Assembly (NCBI RefSeq): GCF_028502605.1
Contig: NW_026611593.1
Span: 2,170,001-2,234,000 of the forward strand
Reading direction: 5' to 3'
Origin: Trichoderma breve
Lineage: Eukaryota; Ascomycota; Sordariomycetes; Hypocreales; Hypocreaceae
Length of the DNA: 64,000 bases
In this document: positions 1 through 12,100 of the stretch, piece after piece
Numbering within the stretch: the stretch's first letter is position 1
Layout of the letters: each line of letters opens with the position of its first letter
Notes under the pieces: model-generated
Database searches by the model: none
What the model saw: only the letters and a program-made list of their open reading frames with translations
What the model was told of the DNA's origin: nothing
Program-made: the position numbers and the translations under genes

Positions 1-938
1 CTGTAAATATCCATATACCGCCAACCCCCCGGGCGCTCAGACTCACTCAGACTGAGAGTTGAGTATATCCTCACCATCTTCGCCTGTTGGGTTGACGAAC
101 TTGTTCTTCCTCTTCCCTTTTTTTTTATTTCTTCTCTTTTTTTTCTCTTTTCTGCTTCTGCAGCTCTCGACCAACCGGTGTCTTCTCTCCTCTCTCCCCC
201 GCATCAGCCTGCCAATCCAATTCATCCGTTGGAGGTGCAAAGCAAAAGAACCGCTGCCACACTTATTCCCACGCTCACGCGCACTCTCCAACTTTTGGCT
301 ATCACCCAATCCGTTGCGTGATGCAAACGATTCGCTGCCAAGGCAAAGACATCAGGCAGTAAAATATCCCGCAGAGGAGCAGAGCAGCGATATAAGCCGT
401 TTTCACCCACCATCCGGCTCAGCTTTTCAACTCTTCAGTTCTCTTTGTTCTCTTCTCCAAAAGAGCACGAGCACGGGCCCTTGGAATCGAACAGGATTAA
501 AATCGCACAAGTCGCCGTTTGCCAGGGTCTCTCCGGAGCTGCACTTCTACATACGCTTTCCCACTCCACTATAATACCGGTAATCTACCTGCAGTCGCCT
601 TGGCACCTTGCGACTCGTGCCATTATAATACCACCTTGACCACCCTGCCTGGACAACTGATTTCCCCTCTGCGGAGAGGAAATAAAGGAGGAGGCAATTC
701 CTTTTTTTCTGCTCTGGCTCTGGCTTACACGCCTCTAAATTCTTTTTCCTGGTGCTTGGCCCCATTGCCCGTTTAGAGCTCCAACGGCCCCCCTCTCCCC
801 CCCTGCTTACACCGGACCAGTGTGTCTCAATCCCTCAATTACAGCGCCCACCTCCACTGAAGGGTACCCCCGAGAGCAGATTATTGCCCTGAACCTAAGA
901 CCCCATACAATACCTGCGGCGGAACATTGGACTTGGAA
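1..938 (+). promoter_or_regulatory. Promoter and long 5' leader of the FHA-RING gene
   Basis: No convincing coding region is visible. The stretch holds a strong pyrimidine tract around 104-166 and further CT-rich patches up to about 480, a pattern common in the core promoters of highly expressed filamentous-fungal genes. The open frames here are low-complexity and lack good starts. I read it as promoter plus 5' untranslated leader of the gene starting at 939; the transcription start cannot be placed from sequence alone. Confidence 0.5.
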
Positions 939-2788
939 ATGTTTTCGCAGCCAGTATCACCGACGCCGCCTGGGCTGACTTCGACGGTTTCGCCCTCGCC
1001 TTCCAGAACCAGCCGCCTGCGTGGCCTGAGCATCCTGCGCAACTACACGCACAACCATCTCCTGTCGCGTGACAACAGCCATCACGCAAACGGCACCAAT
1101 AGCAACAGCAACAGCAACAACAACAGCGGCGGCAGCTCGCCCTCAACCAGCCAGTCGGGCAACGGCCTCACGCGGTCCGTCAGCTACTCTCCCGTCACCT
1201 CAACCACGACCACAACCACAACCACTTCCAACGCCGCCACGAGCCCCAACAGACTGACGCTGGTGGCTACCTCTCCCGACTCCAGGACGCCCAATTCAAG
1301 GGCTTCGGCCACGAGCCCGGCCTCAAATACCCCGTTTGCCCAGGCCAGTGCCTCATCCTCGTCCTCTGCCCCCGAGTCGCCCTCAACCATCGAAGAACAT
1401 CCAGCCATGGCCCGATCCAACGAAGGGTCGAGCTCGTCCGATAACCAGCCCTCCATCCGATTCTCTGCATACTACGACCCCCGATCCACGCGGCCGTCGC
1501 TGTCCTTCCCGCCCGTCTCCAGGACGCTGTCCAACGGCACCGAAATCATTCGCGTTGGCCGCTACTCTGAGCGCGACAGCCATGCCCTGTCCAACGGGCA
1601 AGGCGCGGCGGCTCCCGTGGGCTTTAAGAGCAAGGTGGTGAGCCGTCGTCACTGCGAGTTTTGGTACGAGAACGGCAAGTGGTACATCAAGGACGTCAAG
1701 AGCTCGTCCGGCACGTTCCTCAACCACATCCGTCTGAGCCCGCCGTCGCAGGAGAGCAAGGCGTTTGCCGTTAACGATGGCGACATTGTGCAGCTTGGCA
1801 TCGACTTTAAGGGAGGCGAGGAAATGATTTTCCGCTGTGTCAAGATGAGGTTGGAGCTGAACCGCGGGTGGCAGAACAAGCCCAACACCTTCAAGTGAGT
1901 GAATCCTTATATCATAGATGATTTCAACTCGGGAGTGAAAACGAAAGAAGCCCCTTCTCTCTCCCAAATTCCCATGCTATTCTCATCGTTCTTGAACTAC
2001 GGCTAACCTTTTTGCTCAGCATGGCCGCTCACAAGAGGCTTCGTAACATGGCAACCACGGGAGCAGCAGGCTCCGCATCCAGCACAAGTTCTCAGGACTG
2101 CTCCATTTGCCTCAACTCCATTGGCGTAAGCATCTCTCCTGACACTCGATTATGACTCTCAAGCTAACCTCTCCAACAGCCTTGCCAATCACTCTTCGTT
2201 GCCCCTTGCTCTCACACATGGCACTTCAAGTGCGTACGCGCTCTACTCACCTCTCCACAATATCCCATCTTCATCTGTCCCAACTGCCGTGCCGGAGCCG
2301 ACCTAGAAGCCGACGTTGAGGACCCCGAGGAGTGGCAAAACCTCGATGATTTTGACGGCCCCGAAGAGCCGGCCGCCCCTACCACCATCGATGCGCCTGC
2401 TCCAGAAATCGAATTGCCTCTGCCTTCTCCTCCTGAAGAACCACACGAAGCAACAGTTCAGGAAACAGATACCATGGACGTGACTGTCAATTTTACTTCA
2501 ACAGCCAGCCCAGCCGAGAGCCCGACGGCACCGCACGCAACCTCCGAGCCGTTGCCCATAAGAGGAGCTGGCCGTACCGCTCATTTGCGAGAAAACGGCA
2601 CTCCCTCGCCACCTGGCAGCGGGGCTGAGGGCCTCATCACGCCTAGGAATAATGCAGGGCCATGGGTATTTGACGGCAGGGCAGGTCGACAACCACCGAG
2701 CGACACAGCCGATATGCCGAGCCTCGACTCTGCGGCAGACGCCGACATGACTACACATGAATCTAGCGACGACTCTGCCAGCCGGTAG
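939..2788 (+). CDS. DMA1: FHA-RING E3 ubiquitin ligase, Dma1/Dma2 type
   Basis: Exons are 939-1894, 2020-2125 and 2180-2788, giving 556 aa. The start is the ATG at 939 (A at -3); the frame is open a little upstream but has no earlier ATG. Residues 1-200 are Ser/Thr/Asn-rich and disordered. An FHA domain follows (about 200-305) with RVGRYS, the phosphothreonine-binding SRRHCE and SSSGTFLN. A RING finger lies at about 346-390: CSICL, then C-SHTWH-FKC, then CPNC, split by both introns. The tail is acidic and Pro/Ser-rich. This FHA-plus-RING order defines the Dma family (yeast Dma1/Dma2, fission yeast Dma1), ubiquitin ligases acting in spindle-position and septin or cytokinesis checkpoints. Family assignment is firm; the exact role in this fungus is inferred. 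Confidence 0.9.
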
Positions 2789-4088
2789 CACCAAGTTGAG
2801 CAACTTGAGAGCATTCCAATTTTGGGGGTGTGTCTGGTGGTCGACTGTGCCGGCACTTGGGTGCTGCTAATCATAATGTATCATTTTTTATCTGCCATGG
2901 TTTACTCATTGTTCGTCGCCTCCTCTGCCTGCTGGGCATGGGCGCAGACGCCTGTTGCATCAAACTTGTTCGACGTTATTTGCGGCGGCGGATTTCTCGT
3001 TTTCTTCACAGCTTGATCTCACTGTCTTTTTTATTTTTATTTTCCTTTGTCGATTTCCTGCGTGTTTGGAGTGTGGCGTGATTCTCCATGAAACGAACCG
3101 CAAAACAGACTTTTGGGCGTATGGCGTCATGATCAAGCATGGCTCATTCTGGCCGCAACTGGGACGGGTGGAAAGCATCTTTAGCATGGGCACTAGCGCG
3201 GGATATGGTTAGAAAGCTACAATTCTGATTTCTCTATTTCTCTCTCCCCGAATCACTTCATTTTACTTCTGCATGGTTCATTTTTGCTCTTGGGGGTAGT
3301 GAAAACTGGGAAGAGGCTGTTACTGCTGTTACGACGTCTTCATTTCCGCACGGCCCGGTACGGTACGGAGTTGCCGCCTGACATCCATTTTTATCGGCAT
3401 AAGGCAGGCTGGTTTTACGGCGCCAATTCAAGGGTACAGGCTAAAAGATTTGGGGAATTACTGCACTCATGGTGTAAGACAGGGGGAGAAGAAAAGTGAT
3501 GTCGATTTCTATACAAGAAAAAGGGTTCCTCTGGGATTTCTCGGTCTTTTCGCAGCTGGTGATTAGACGGCCGGAGTTTGAGTGGGATATGATGTCAATG
3601 TGGCAGCCTTTTGACGGTGATTGGCTGGGCAACTCTGGGCTGGAGAACATTGCGGCAACAGCTCCGAGATGAGGTTATTTGGGGGGCTTGAAACCGCCCT
3701 GAATTCTCTATTTTTGGGCTGTTGCTGGACTCGGCGATACTATCGAGTACATATATAGCATCGTCCATTTCTACATAGTACATGGTAATCCGTACATGTC
3801 AATATAATGTTGGCTTCTGATCAGTTAAACTGCAAGAATGAGATGCTCCGCCTTGCCTGTCCGTCCGGTCGGAGCTCCGGCACCGGGATGATCCGACCTA
3901 TCGCCGAGATAAAAGTGACGGCACCACAATTTTCCAGTGCCGCCTTCGATTATGGCCGGAAACTGTCAAGCTGCTCGCCTCTTTTTTGTTCTCCTCGAGT
4001 CGTGAATCCGCTTCTCTCTCTGTCTCTCTCTTTGATCTTCATCGTCTTTTCTGTTTAGGTAGAGAAAAGAAGAGGGCTTTTTTTGACA
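2789..4088. other. Intergenic region between the FHA-RING gene and alpha-MPP
   Basis: No gene is supported. The first part should be the 3' untranslated region of the upstream gene. The last 100-150 bases before 4089 are CT-rich (repeated TCTCTC around 4010-4035) and look like the promoter and leader of the alpha-MPP gene. Open frames here are short and compositionally random. Confidence 0.5.
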
Positions 4089-5882
4089 ATGTTGCGACAA
4101 TTTGCTTCTCGGGTGCAGCCTCGGGTGAGGGCCCAGGGCTCGAGGCTGCTGAGTGCGCAGAGCAAGTTTGGTGCGATCAAGGCGCAGATGCCGAGACGGA
4201 CTATGGCGACGGTCAAGGTGGAGGGGATCCCAAAGGTTGGTTCATATGAGGCTTCTCTTTTGTCTTTACGTCTTGGAGGCTAATTCTGGGGATTCAATGT
4301 GCAGGAACCTACTGAATTGGACGAAATTACGACACTGCCGAATGGTTTGCGAGTCGCTTCCGAAGCCCTCCCCGGTTCCTTTTCCGGCGTGGGCATCTAC
4401 GTCGAGGCAGGGTCTCGGTTCGAGAACGATTCGCTGCGAGGCGTTTCCCACATCATGGACCGACTGGCGTTCAAGTCGACCTCGAGACACTCCGCGGACG
4501 AAATGCTCGCAAGGGTCGAGACGCTCGGGGGGAACATCCAGTGCGCATCTTCGCGGGAGAGCATGATGTACCAGGCGGCCACGTTTAACAGCGCCGTGCC
4601 GGAGACGGTGGCGCTGCTGGCGGAGACGATTCGCGACCCGCAGATTACGGATGAGGAGGTTGCTGAGCAGATTGAGACGGCAAGATATGAGATTGCGGAG
4701 ATTTGGAGCAAGCCTGAGCTGATATTGCCGGAGCTGGTGCATACGGCGGCGTTTAAGGACAATACCCTCGGAAACCCGCTGTTGTGTCCCGAGGAGCGAT
4801 TGGGGAGCATTGATAGGAGCACGGTGAAGATGTATAGGGATCTGTTTTACCGGCCGGAGAGGATGGTTCTGGCTTTTGCGGGTGTGGAACACGGGACAGC
4901 GGTTAAGCTGGCTGAGGAGTTCTTTGGGGACATGAAGACGCTTCCGCGGACCGGCTCAGAAACCAGCGTGAGCTCTCTCGCCAGCGACGCATCTGCTTCC
5001 TCCTCAGCGTCATCATCATCTTCTTCTTCAAGCTCCTCCTCTTCACGATTAATGTCCAAAATCCCCCTCTTCAAGAACATCTCCACATCTACCACCCGCA
5101 ATGCCACTGTCCTCTCATCTCCTTCTGAACTCGACATCACTCAGCCTTCTCGATATACTGGCGGATTCCTTTCTCTTCCTCCCCAGCCGCCGTCTCTTAC
5201 TGGCACCAACTTTACACACATTCACCTTGCTTTTGAGGGACTGCCCGTTGCTTCAGACGACATTTATGCGCTGGCAACATTACAGACCCTTCTCGGTGGA
5301 GGAGGATCTTTCTCTGCTGGTGGACCTGGCAAGGGCATGTACTCTCGCCTGTACACCAATGTGCTCAACCAGCACGGTTGGGTCGAATCATGCGTTGCCT
5401 TTAACCACTCTTACACCGACTCTGGTCTCTTTGGTATCTCGGCGTCTTGCTTGCCGGGCCACACCTCTGCCATGCTGGACGTGATGTGCCAGGAACTCCG
5501 AGCGCTGACTCTTGAACGGGGCATCTCGAAGCTGCAAGAGGGCGAAGTGACACGAGCCAAGAACCAGCTGCGGTCATCGCTGCTGATGAACTTGGAGAGC
5601 CGCATGGTGGAGCTAGAGGATCTCGGACGGTCTGTGCAGGTTCACAAGCGCAAGATTCCCGTGCGTGAGATGTGTCGACGGATCGAGGCGCTGAGCGTGC
5701 GGGACTTGCAGAGGGTGGCGAGCATGGTGATGGGCGGAGCGGTGAAGAATGCTGGGGGAGGTAGTGGTGCGCCGACGGTGGTGGTGCAGGAGGCGCAGGC
5801 GTATGGGGTGACGAGCCATACGATGACGTGGGATCAGATTCAGGATCGGATCGATGGGTGGAAGTTGGGGAGGAGGGCGTAA
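4089..5882 (+). CDS. MAS2: Mitochondrial processing peptidase alpha subunit
   Basis: Exons 4089-4235 and 4305-5882 encode 574 aa. Exon 1 supplies an Arg/Ser-rich, acid-poor N terminus typical of a mitochondrial presequence. The body is an M16-family peptidase fold. At about residue 98 the motif reads HIMDR where the catalytic beta subunit has HxxEH, so zinc ligands are missing, as expected of the alpha subunit. The glycine-rich substrate loop diagnostic of alpha-MPP (GGGGSFSAGGPGKGMYSRLY) is at about 380. Alpha and beta MPP together cleave presequences in the matrix. Residues about 277-297 are a serine run inside the linker between the two halves, longer than I would expect for the family. 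The donor GTTGGT at 4236 is not the usual GTRAGT, but the join keeps frame and the homologous reading. Confidence 0.93.
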
Positions 5883-8800
5883 TGGGGTTTGGATGAATGT
5901 GTGGGTTTGAAAAGGGGGATGATGATGAAGGGATGAGGATATACAACTTGGCATATATATAAATTGGCGCGGGAAGGGTGGTATTTGGGATGATATACGT
6001 GTATACATATCGTGTATTTTGTACGATTATTAAGGGAATTATTGAGATACAATGCTCTTTTATGGTGGTTTATGTGTTTGTGTTGTGAGTGATGTTATAC
6101 GAGACATCTCGCAACGATGAAATAGAGAATCGTATCCATCGAAGGCTGATACTCCAAAGCTACATGTACGGGAAGCGTATCTACGAGGCCAGTTCACCGA
6201 GGGCATTACTTGCTGGGCTAGAAGCCTGTATCAATGACCACGAGTCTCTATGTCGCGAAGCCAGCATATTATATCGAGATATTCCATCAAGAACCTCATA
6301 ATCGATGAAGAAGAGGAAGATCCTTCATAGCGTGAGTTTCTCATAGACTTCGGTCTCGCTGTAAAAGGGAGGTGAATACTAGGTGCTTTGGGGGCGAAGA
6401 GGAAGACTGGGACGCGAGCGTTTATGGTCATTGGAGCCCTTCGTGGCGTTGAATGCTCTTTTATGCATGATGATTTGTATGATTGATGGTCGTTTTACGG
6501 TATGGCTCACGTTTTTTGTTCCAGTGGTAGATGCTGAGAGGTGTCGATGGATGTCGATAAACATCGTTCCTCGAGGCAATGTACAGCTCAGACTAGAAAG
6601 GTTTCATGTTTGAACACTATATTCAGTTCAATGAAATTTGATAGATAATAGAATAGAGGTATCACGTCTCTCTGTACTCCTACGTTCACCTCATACCAGA
6701 AGCTTGACCAGCATCGTTGAATGACCCCCAGGCCGTGAGGAGGCTCAATGTTCTCCCTGCTTCCCGGACGCCTTTTTCTCTCTCGCTCTAGTAGCCGACT
6801 AGTGTCTAAGGCGTCCACCAGATGCATAGATGCATGTTGAGCTGGCTCAGGTCGTACATCTTGCCCGAGATTTGCTTATCAATTCGCCGAAACAGTGCCA
6901 ATCACCATCGCGAGAAGATTTGCTTGGCAATGCAGGGCGGCAGCAATCTCAAGCCTCTCACTCGTATTGAGCTGCGGCTGATATTGTTTTCTCTCTTTTC
7001 TTTTTGGCGAAAGCTGTGGCAAACTTTTTGGAATATATCATATATCCGGAAGCGGCACGGCTGAGACATGCGTGGGGGCCATCTCTTTGTTATTGGAGTT
7101 GATGCAGGACATGGTATCCTTGCTTAGTTTATGAATGATTCTCACGATCTATGATTGGCCTGGCTCTTTGACGCGACTTCGTATTTTGTTACTGTTGCTA
7201 CTACCCCATGGGATCAATGTTACCGCTGTGGACTCTCCCGTGGAAACGGAACGTATAGTGCGATGAGATCTCATATTCGGATACTACGAACAGATTACAT
7301 GTTATTGCCGGATATTGTAAGATATCATACCTATCTCACGAAGGCAAAAAGTAAGGATCAAAATCTGTCTCAAAGGTAATATCGACGACACCCCAAACGA
7401 AGTCTCTGCAGGAGGGCGCACAATGCAGCCTAATCTGGGTCTGGTGACCATATCCGTTTATTACCTTGCCCAATAAATCTCAAGAATACACGAGTTCGGT
7501 GACAAGGCAACTGTACGATGTTACTGCATGCTGGCTGCTTCTCATTCTGTAAAAGTTGATGCCCAGGCTGGGAACAAACCCTGTCACTTACATGAGGCTC
7601 ACCGGAAAAAAGAAAGAAAGACAGGGTGTTTTGTAATTCAGCTCTCTTTTCCGTAATAATAAAGCAATGGCGTCACTTCTGACTGATCATGGAACTAGCC
7701 TCAGAGATCTTTAGAATTTGAGATATGACCCAGTAGCTTTGTAACAAGGATCCTAGTGTCGGGAAGTTAAGGAGATATGCGAAGAGCAAAATCGAGATCC
7801 GAACCGACAGAAGTGGATATGATTGTAGCCCAGTAACTAATACAAGTAAGCCTTTTCACAGCTCTACATGTATCCAATCCTTAACATTATACAGTATTAA
7901 GTAGATAAGTTCAAATTCACCCTTCTGAGGTATTAGCCACAGCCGTTCTACAGCATCTCAGTCATCTCTTTCGACCTCCCGCGTTTATGGACTCAGTGTG
8001 TACCAGAAAAAGAAGCGGAGAAAGTCCCGAAAAATTCCTTGTCATCTACATCTGCCTCTGGATAATTGCCACGTCGGAGTCGCCGCAGCTGAGAGCAAGA
8101 TGTCTCAGCCTCGTCTTTCTTTTTACCCTGGTCCCCAACAAACAACGCAGCTCAAAGAAGCCACGCCAGCGCGGCAAGTCTAACCTGTATGAGACGGCTT
8201 TACAGCCTATTCTCATTCAATCTGCGCTGGGACAGTGCGGCGGTGGATATATGAATACTTATTCCGTAGTATTGAGATACGTCGGCCTGCCGGGGGTTTT
8301 TACAGGTATGTGTGGAGTACGGATTGAGCATAGATATGACGCCTGCATCTCGACCTGAAATTTTGTGGGACGTCCTTGGGAGATTAACAAGAGAAAAAAG
8401 GAAAGAGAAATTCGCCTGAGGATACATGCAGCTTGCTATACGAGCTACCCAATGACCAACGACTTATAGCCACTACATACTTCTTAAGGGATTTTTACAC
8501 GAGTAATCTTAGTATATGCACGGCTGCTCTCAACATAATCAAGACTGAACGATTTATTATTTTGTATGTTGTGACAGGAGTGCCAAGATACTCGAGGTAC
8601 CTAGGCAGGAGTTCTTGGAAAAGCAGGGATTACAACGGAGGGCGTTCAGCCCAGGCCATGCAGCGTATTACTTTTGGAAAAGCCACAACTGGAGTTCCTT
8701 TTGCAACAAGGGCTATTGCAGAACAATTGCCCAGTCGCCACAGCCACTTTGGTTCCTTAAAGGAGCCACAATTTCAAGGCTGGCCTAATCTGTCTCCAGG

Positions 8801-9124
8801 GGCATCAGCTGAGACGTGCGCATTTGTGGTGCTAATATTGACTTCTAAGTAAGCATATATTAACATCTCTCTTAATTTGATCTATTATAAAAAGGCTTGG
8901 ATATCTGCACATCAAGACATGAAAAGCTCATTAACGTATACCCATTGAAGTCGGTACTCCCCACCACACCAACAACGCCTAGTCTTGCTATTCAAGTTCT
9001 GTACAAGTTCTGAGAATAAAAAACCAGTTGTTCAGGTGTATATTACCATCGTTGATGCTGAAGCTGTCTCTACGGCGAGTGATTCGACTTTTGTCTCTTT
9101 TTACTTCCAAAAGCGTCTGCCGCT
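5883..9124. other. Gene-poor 3.2 kb region before the paralog array
   Basis: I see no supportable gene, tRNA or intact transposon. Base composition is more AT-rich and irregular than in the flanking housekeeping genes, and open frames are short. A TATAAAA box at 8886-8892 lies about 235 bases before the proposed start of paralog A and is the one promoter-like element I can point to. The region may contain decayed sequence too degraded to recognise by eye. Confidence 0.45.
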
Positions 9125-12100
9125 ATGGATGCGATTGGTACGTCACGTCACTCATTCTCCTGTCGTATTACCACTAACCGGGAGTTTTCTTGAAGAGTTG
9201 AAACCTGAATTAGCCATTCCATTTGATGCCCCCATAAAAGCTCGCAATCGAGAAACGTATGCCTCTTTTGGCGAAGACGGTCTCACAGCGACGGCAAATG
9301 CTCACGGACATCTGATCCAGATTACACGGTATTTTGGTAACGAACCATCGGGATTTATCTGCGTTGACCTCCCTGAAGCTCCTGCACCCTATTATGTCAC
9401 GGATCGCATGAAGGAGCTTCAAAGGTTCTGTGAAGACTCTCACAAAGGAATGAAACTTCAATTGCCGGAACCGCTTAACAATGAGAGCCAAGAATTTGAG
9501 GATGATAATCAACCACTTGATGATGGGCTTAAATGGGGAATTGGGAAAGATATACCAAAGATTCAATTCTACCACGATCGCTGGCCTTCTTTTATTGCAC
9601 AAAACCTATGGTTAGATTTTGAAGTCCAATACTTCATTTCTGCCAAGACAGTGTATCAGACATACACATTCAGCTCCGTTGAAGGGATGGAACAGATGTT
9701 TCCTAAAAAGTTTCCGCCATTGATAATTAGCGCCAACTTACTTCTCCGCCATCTCGATTTTGTGACAGAAGAGAATCCTGTGAACGCTTGGAATTCTCAT
9801 TCTCTTAGTGATAAAAAAGCAGAAGATCGTTATATTCATGATACAACGCTCAATACAAAAGCCATTTTCATCAAGCACAAAGACTGCGAAACAGGGCCAC
9901 AAGGCAAGAAAGATGCCATTCTGTTCATATCACCATATATAGACCACCGCTCTCAATCGGTTAGCCGCACTGATCAACACGTCAATTACGAAATAAAAAT
10001 AGACGAACAAGCACAGAGGGATCTATTAAAGAATAAAAGAGTCAAAGTCACGTTAGCTTATACTCTTGAGTTGGCTTCTTCAACTGGTATAATCAGCAGC
10101 CCACTCTCCGAAGGTGCTCTGCCACACTTGCAACCCCAAGACTTTGCATATAAGCCGCCATTGTTCGCTGATGATAAGCATCTCAATTTTACGTTGAGGA
10201 GGAACCTAGAACATATTTTATCCGTTTGCAGCATCCCTATATCCATACACAAGGAACCAAAAGATGAGATTATACCAATTGCGTTAACATGTGGAGACAT
10301 ATCGGGCCACAGAATAACTAAGACAGCAAGCTTGTAAGTTTAACTATGTCATTTACTCTTGGTATTCTTCAAGACTGACATTCTAAAGCTATGCTTTTCA
10401 ATACTTACTCAAAGCTTTTGAACATTTCAATAATGAATCTGATCCCAAAGATTCAAAGAGGCTACTCCTAGCCACCCATCCGTTGAGCCATGATGGTTGC
10501 GAAAATTACAATTGTCGGATGAGGTTTCGCATTTGGAAGACGTGTCAAGGGCATTTGGCTTGGATAAGCGACAATATGAAAACAGAGCGCATCACTCACA
10601 ACACAACACGAGAGAGAACTACTGAAGAAGTTATAGAGCGTGGCTTTGTTGCGCCACACTACTGGGCCGACGGTCAAATAATAGGCAATTGGGAGGAACC
10701 GTCCGAGGCATTCCTCGCTCAAGATATCACTGATGCGCCCATACAAATTATCAAATTTGGAGAATATTGTCGAATCACTGGGGGTGAAGATATAGTCCAA
10801 AACATTCCCGCCGGCTTTAAGAGTATCGCGACGCACTGGGTTGAAAGCCTTCATAAACGAAATAAGGGCAACGCATATGCATTTCCACGCCTCAGGGAGG
10901 AAGAAACGGGGAAGTTTTACCTGGCTGATCATGCTCTCATTTGGTGGGCTTCAAAATCACTGGAAGAACTCGGGCTTGAGTCAGCGCTTAAAGTTCAACT
11001 CGACAATTCTTCTAATACATCTGGGCAGCGCACAATGGAATACTCCTCTGAAGAGATCAGAAATAACTTCATCAAGAGATTTACAATGAATAATCCTGCA
11101 TCTAAAACACGGATGCTTGCAGTTTCACGCAGCTCCGCCGAGACCAGATTCACTCTTTCAGCAAGAGAAAGTGTCCTCTTTTATGCTATGGATCTCGGCT
11201 TATTTGATGTTGAGATACATCAGGCATGGAAGAAGTCGATAGACGCGGCTCGTAAAAGAAGAAGTGCTTCCACACAAAAGTACATGAAAAGCCTCATCTA
11301 CTGGTTATCGAGCTTCATTTATTATCTTACTACCAATGGAATTAACGGATCCTTGACTGAGGAAAAGGAAACCTTGATTGACATTTGGGAAGATAAAATT
11401 AACGAGTGGACAAATACAGTGGATTACCAAACACAATTAGAAGATCAGCTCGATGTTCACTGGCATCATCCACTTCAGTTTGCTCTTTCGGTTGTCATAT
11501 CTGCCAAGAATAAATCCACGAATTCAAGGCTCGCAGCCCAGATGTTTGAGTACTCACGCTCGATTCTTCTTGAAAGCTCTTCTCCCAATGGACTTTTCCC
11601 TGGACAATTGGATGTATACAAGAATCCTATTCTCTTTGACAGAGAAATTATGCGTGATGTCTATTGGCAGGCCACTTTCGAAGTGCCATTCATTCTTTGG
11701 AAATATCTCATACCTCCACCATTAGCCAAAGAATCGCCTATTCACATACCTGAGTTGATCTCTCCTTATATCAGAACATTGGAGAACAATATCAATCTTT
11801 TACCTGGCTCGAATGGCAATGGGATACCCAACGATGTAATTGACCAGGGCAAAGTCGTAAAACTTTCAGATGAATGGCTTTACAATGAGCTTGATTGCTT
11901 CAAGCATAACATCAAGGTGTCAGAAGACAATATTAAGAAACTTTCAGAGGATTACAGATCACAAACCAATATGATCGTTATGAAGGAAGCAGCTCAAGAG
12001 ATTCACGAAGAAGACGTTCAGCATCCAACCTCTCAAGTCAATCAAAAGAAGATTTTGGGGTATATTATCGATATACCGCGAAAGTCGGATAAAGGGCGAG

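Noticed and set aside
59..574. Open frame on + in the leader of the FHA-RING gene
   Set aside because: Begins without an ATG, is driven by the pyrimidine tract (Phe/Leu/Ser runs) and has no motif.
1383..1967. Long antisense frame over the FHA-RING gene
   Set aside because: Shadow of GC-biased codons; no homology-like motif and fully overlaps a certain gene.
4266..4892. Antisense frame over alpha-MPP
   Set aside because: Mirror of the real coding strand; His/Arg/Leu-rich composition typical of shadows.
7987..8852. Frames upstream of paralog A
   Set aside because: No shared blocks with the paralog family, no motif, no splice pattern leading into exon 1.
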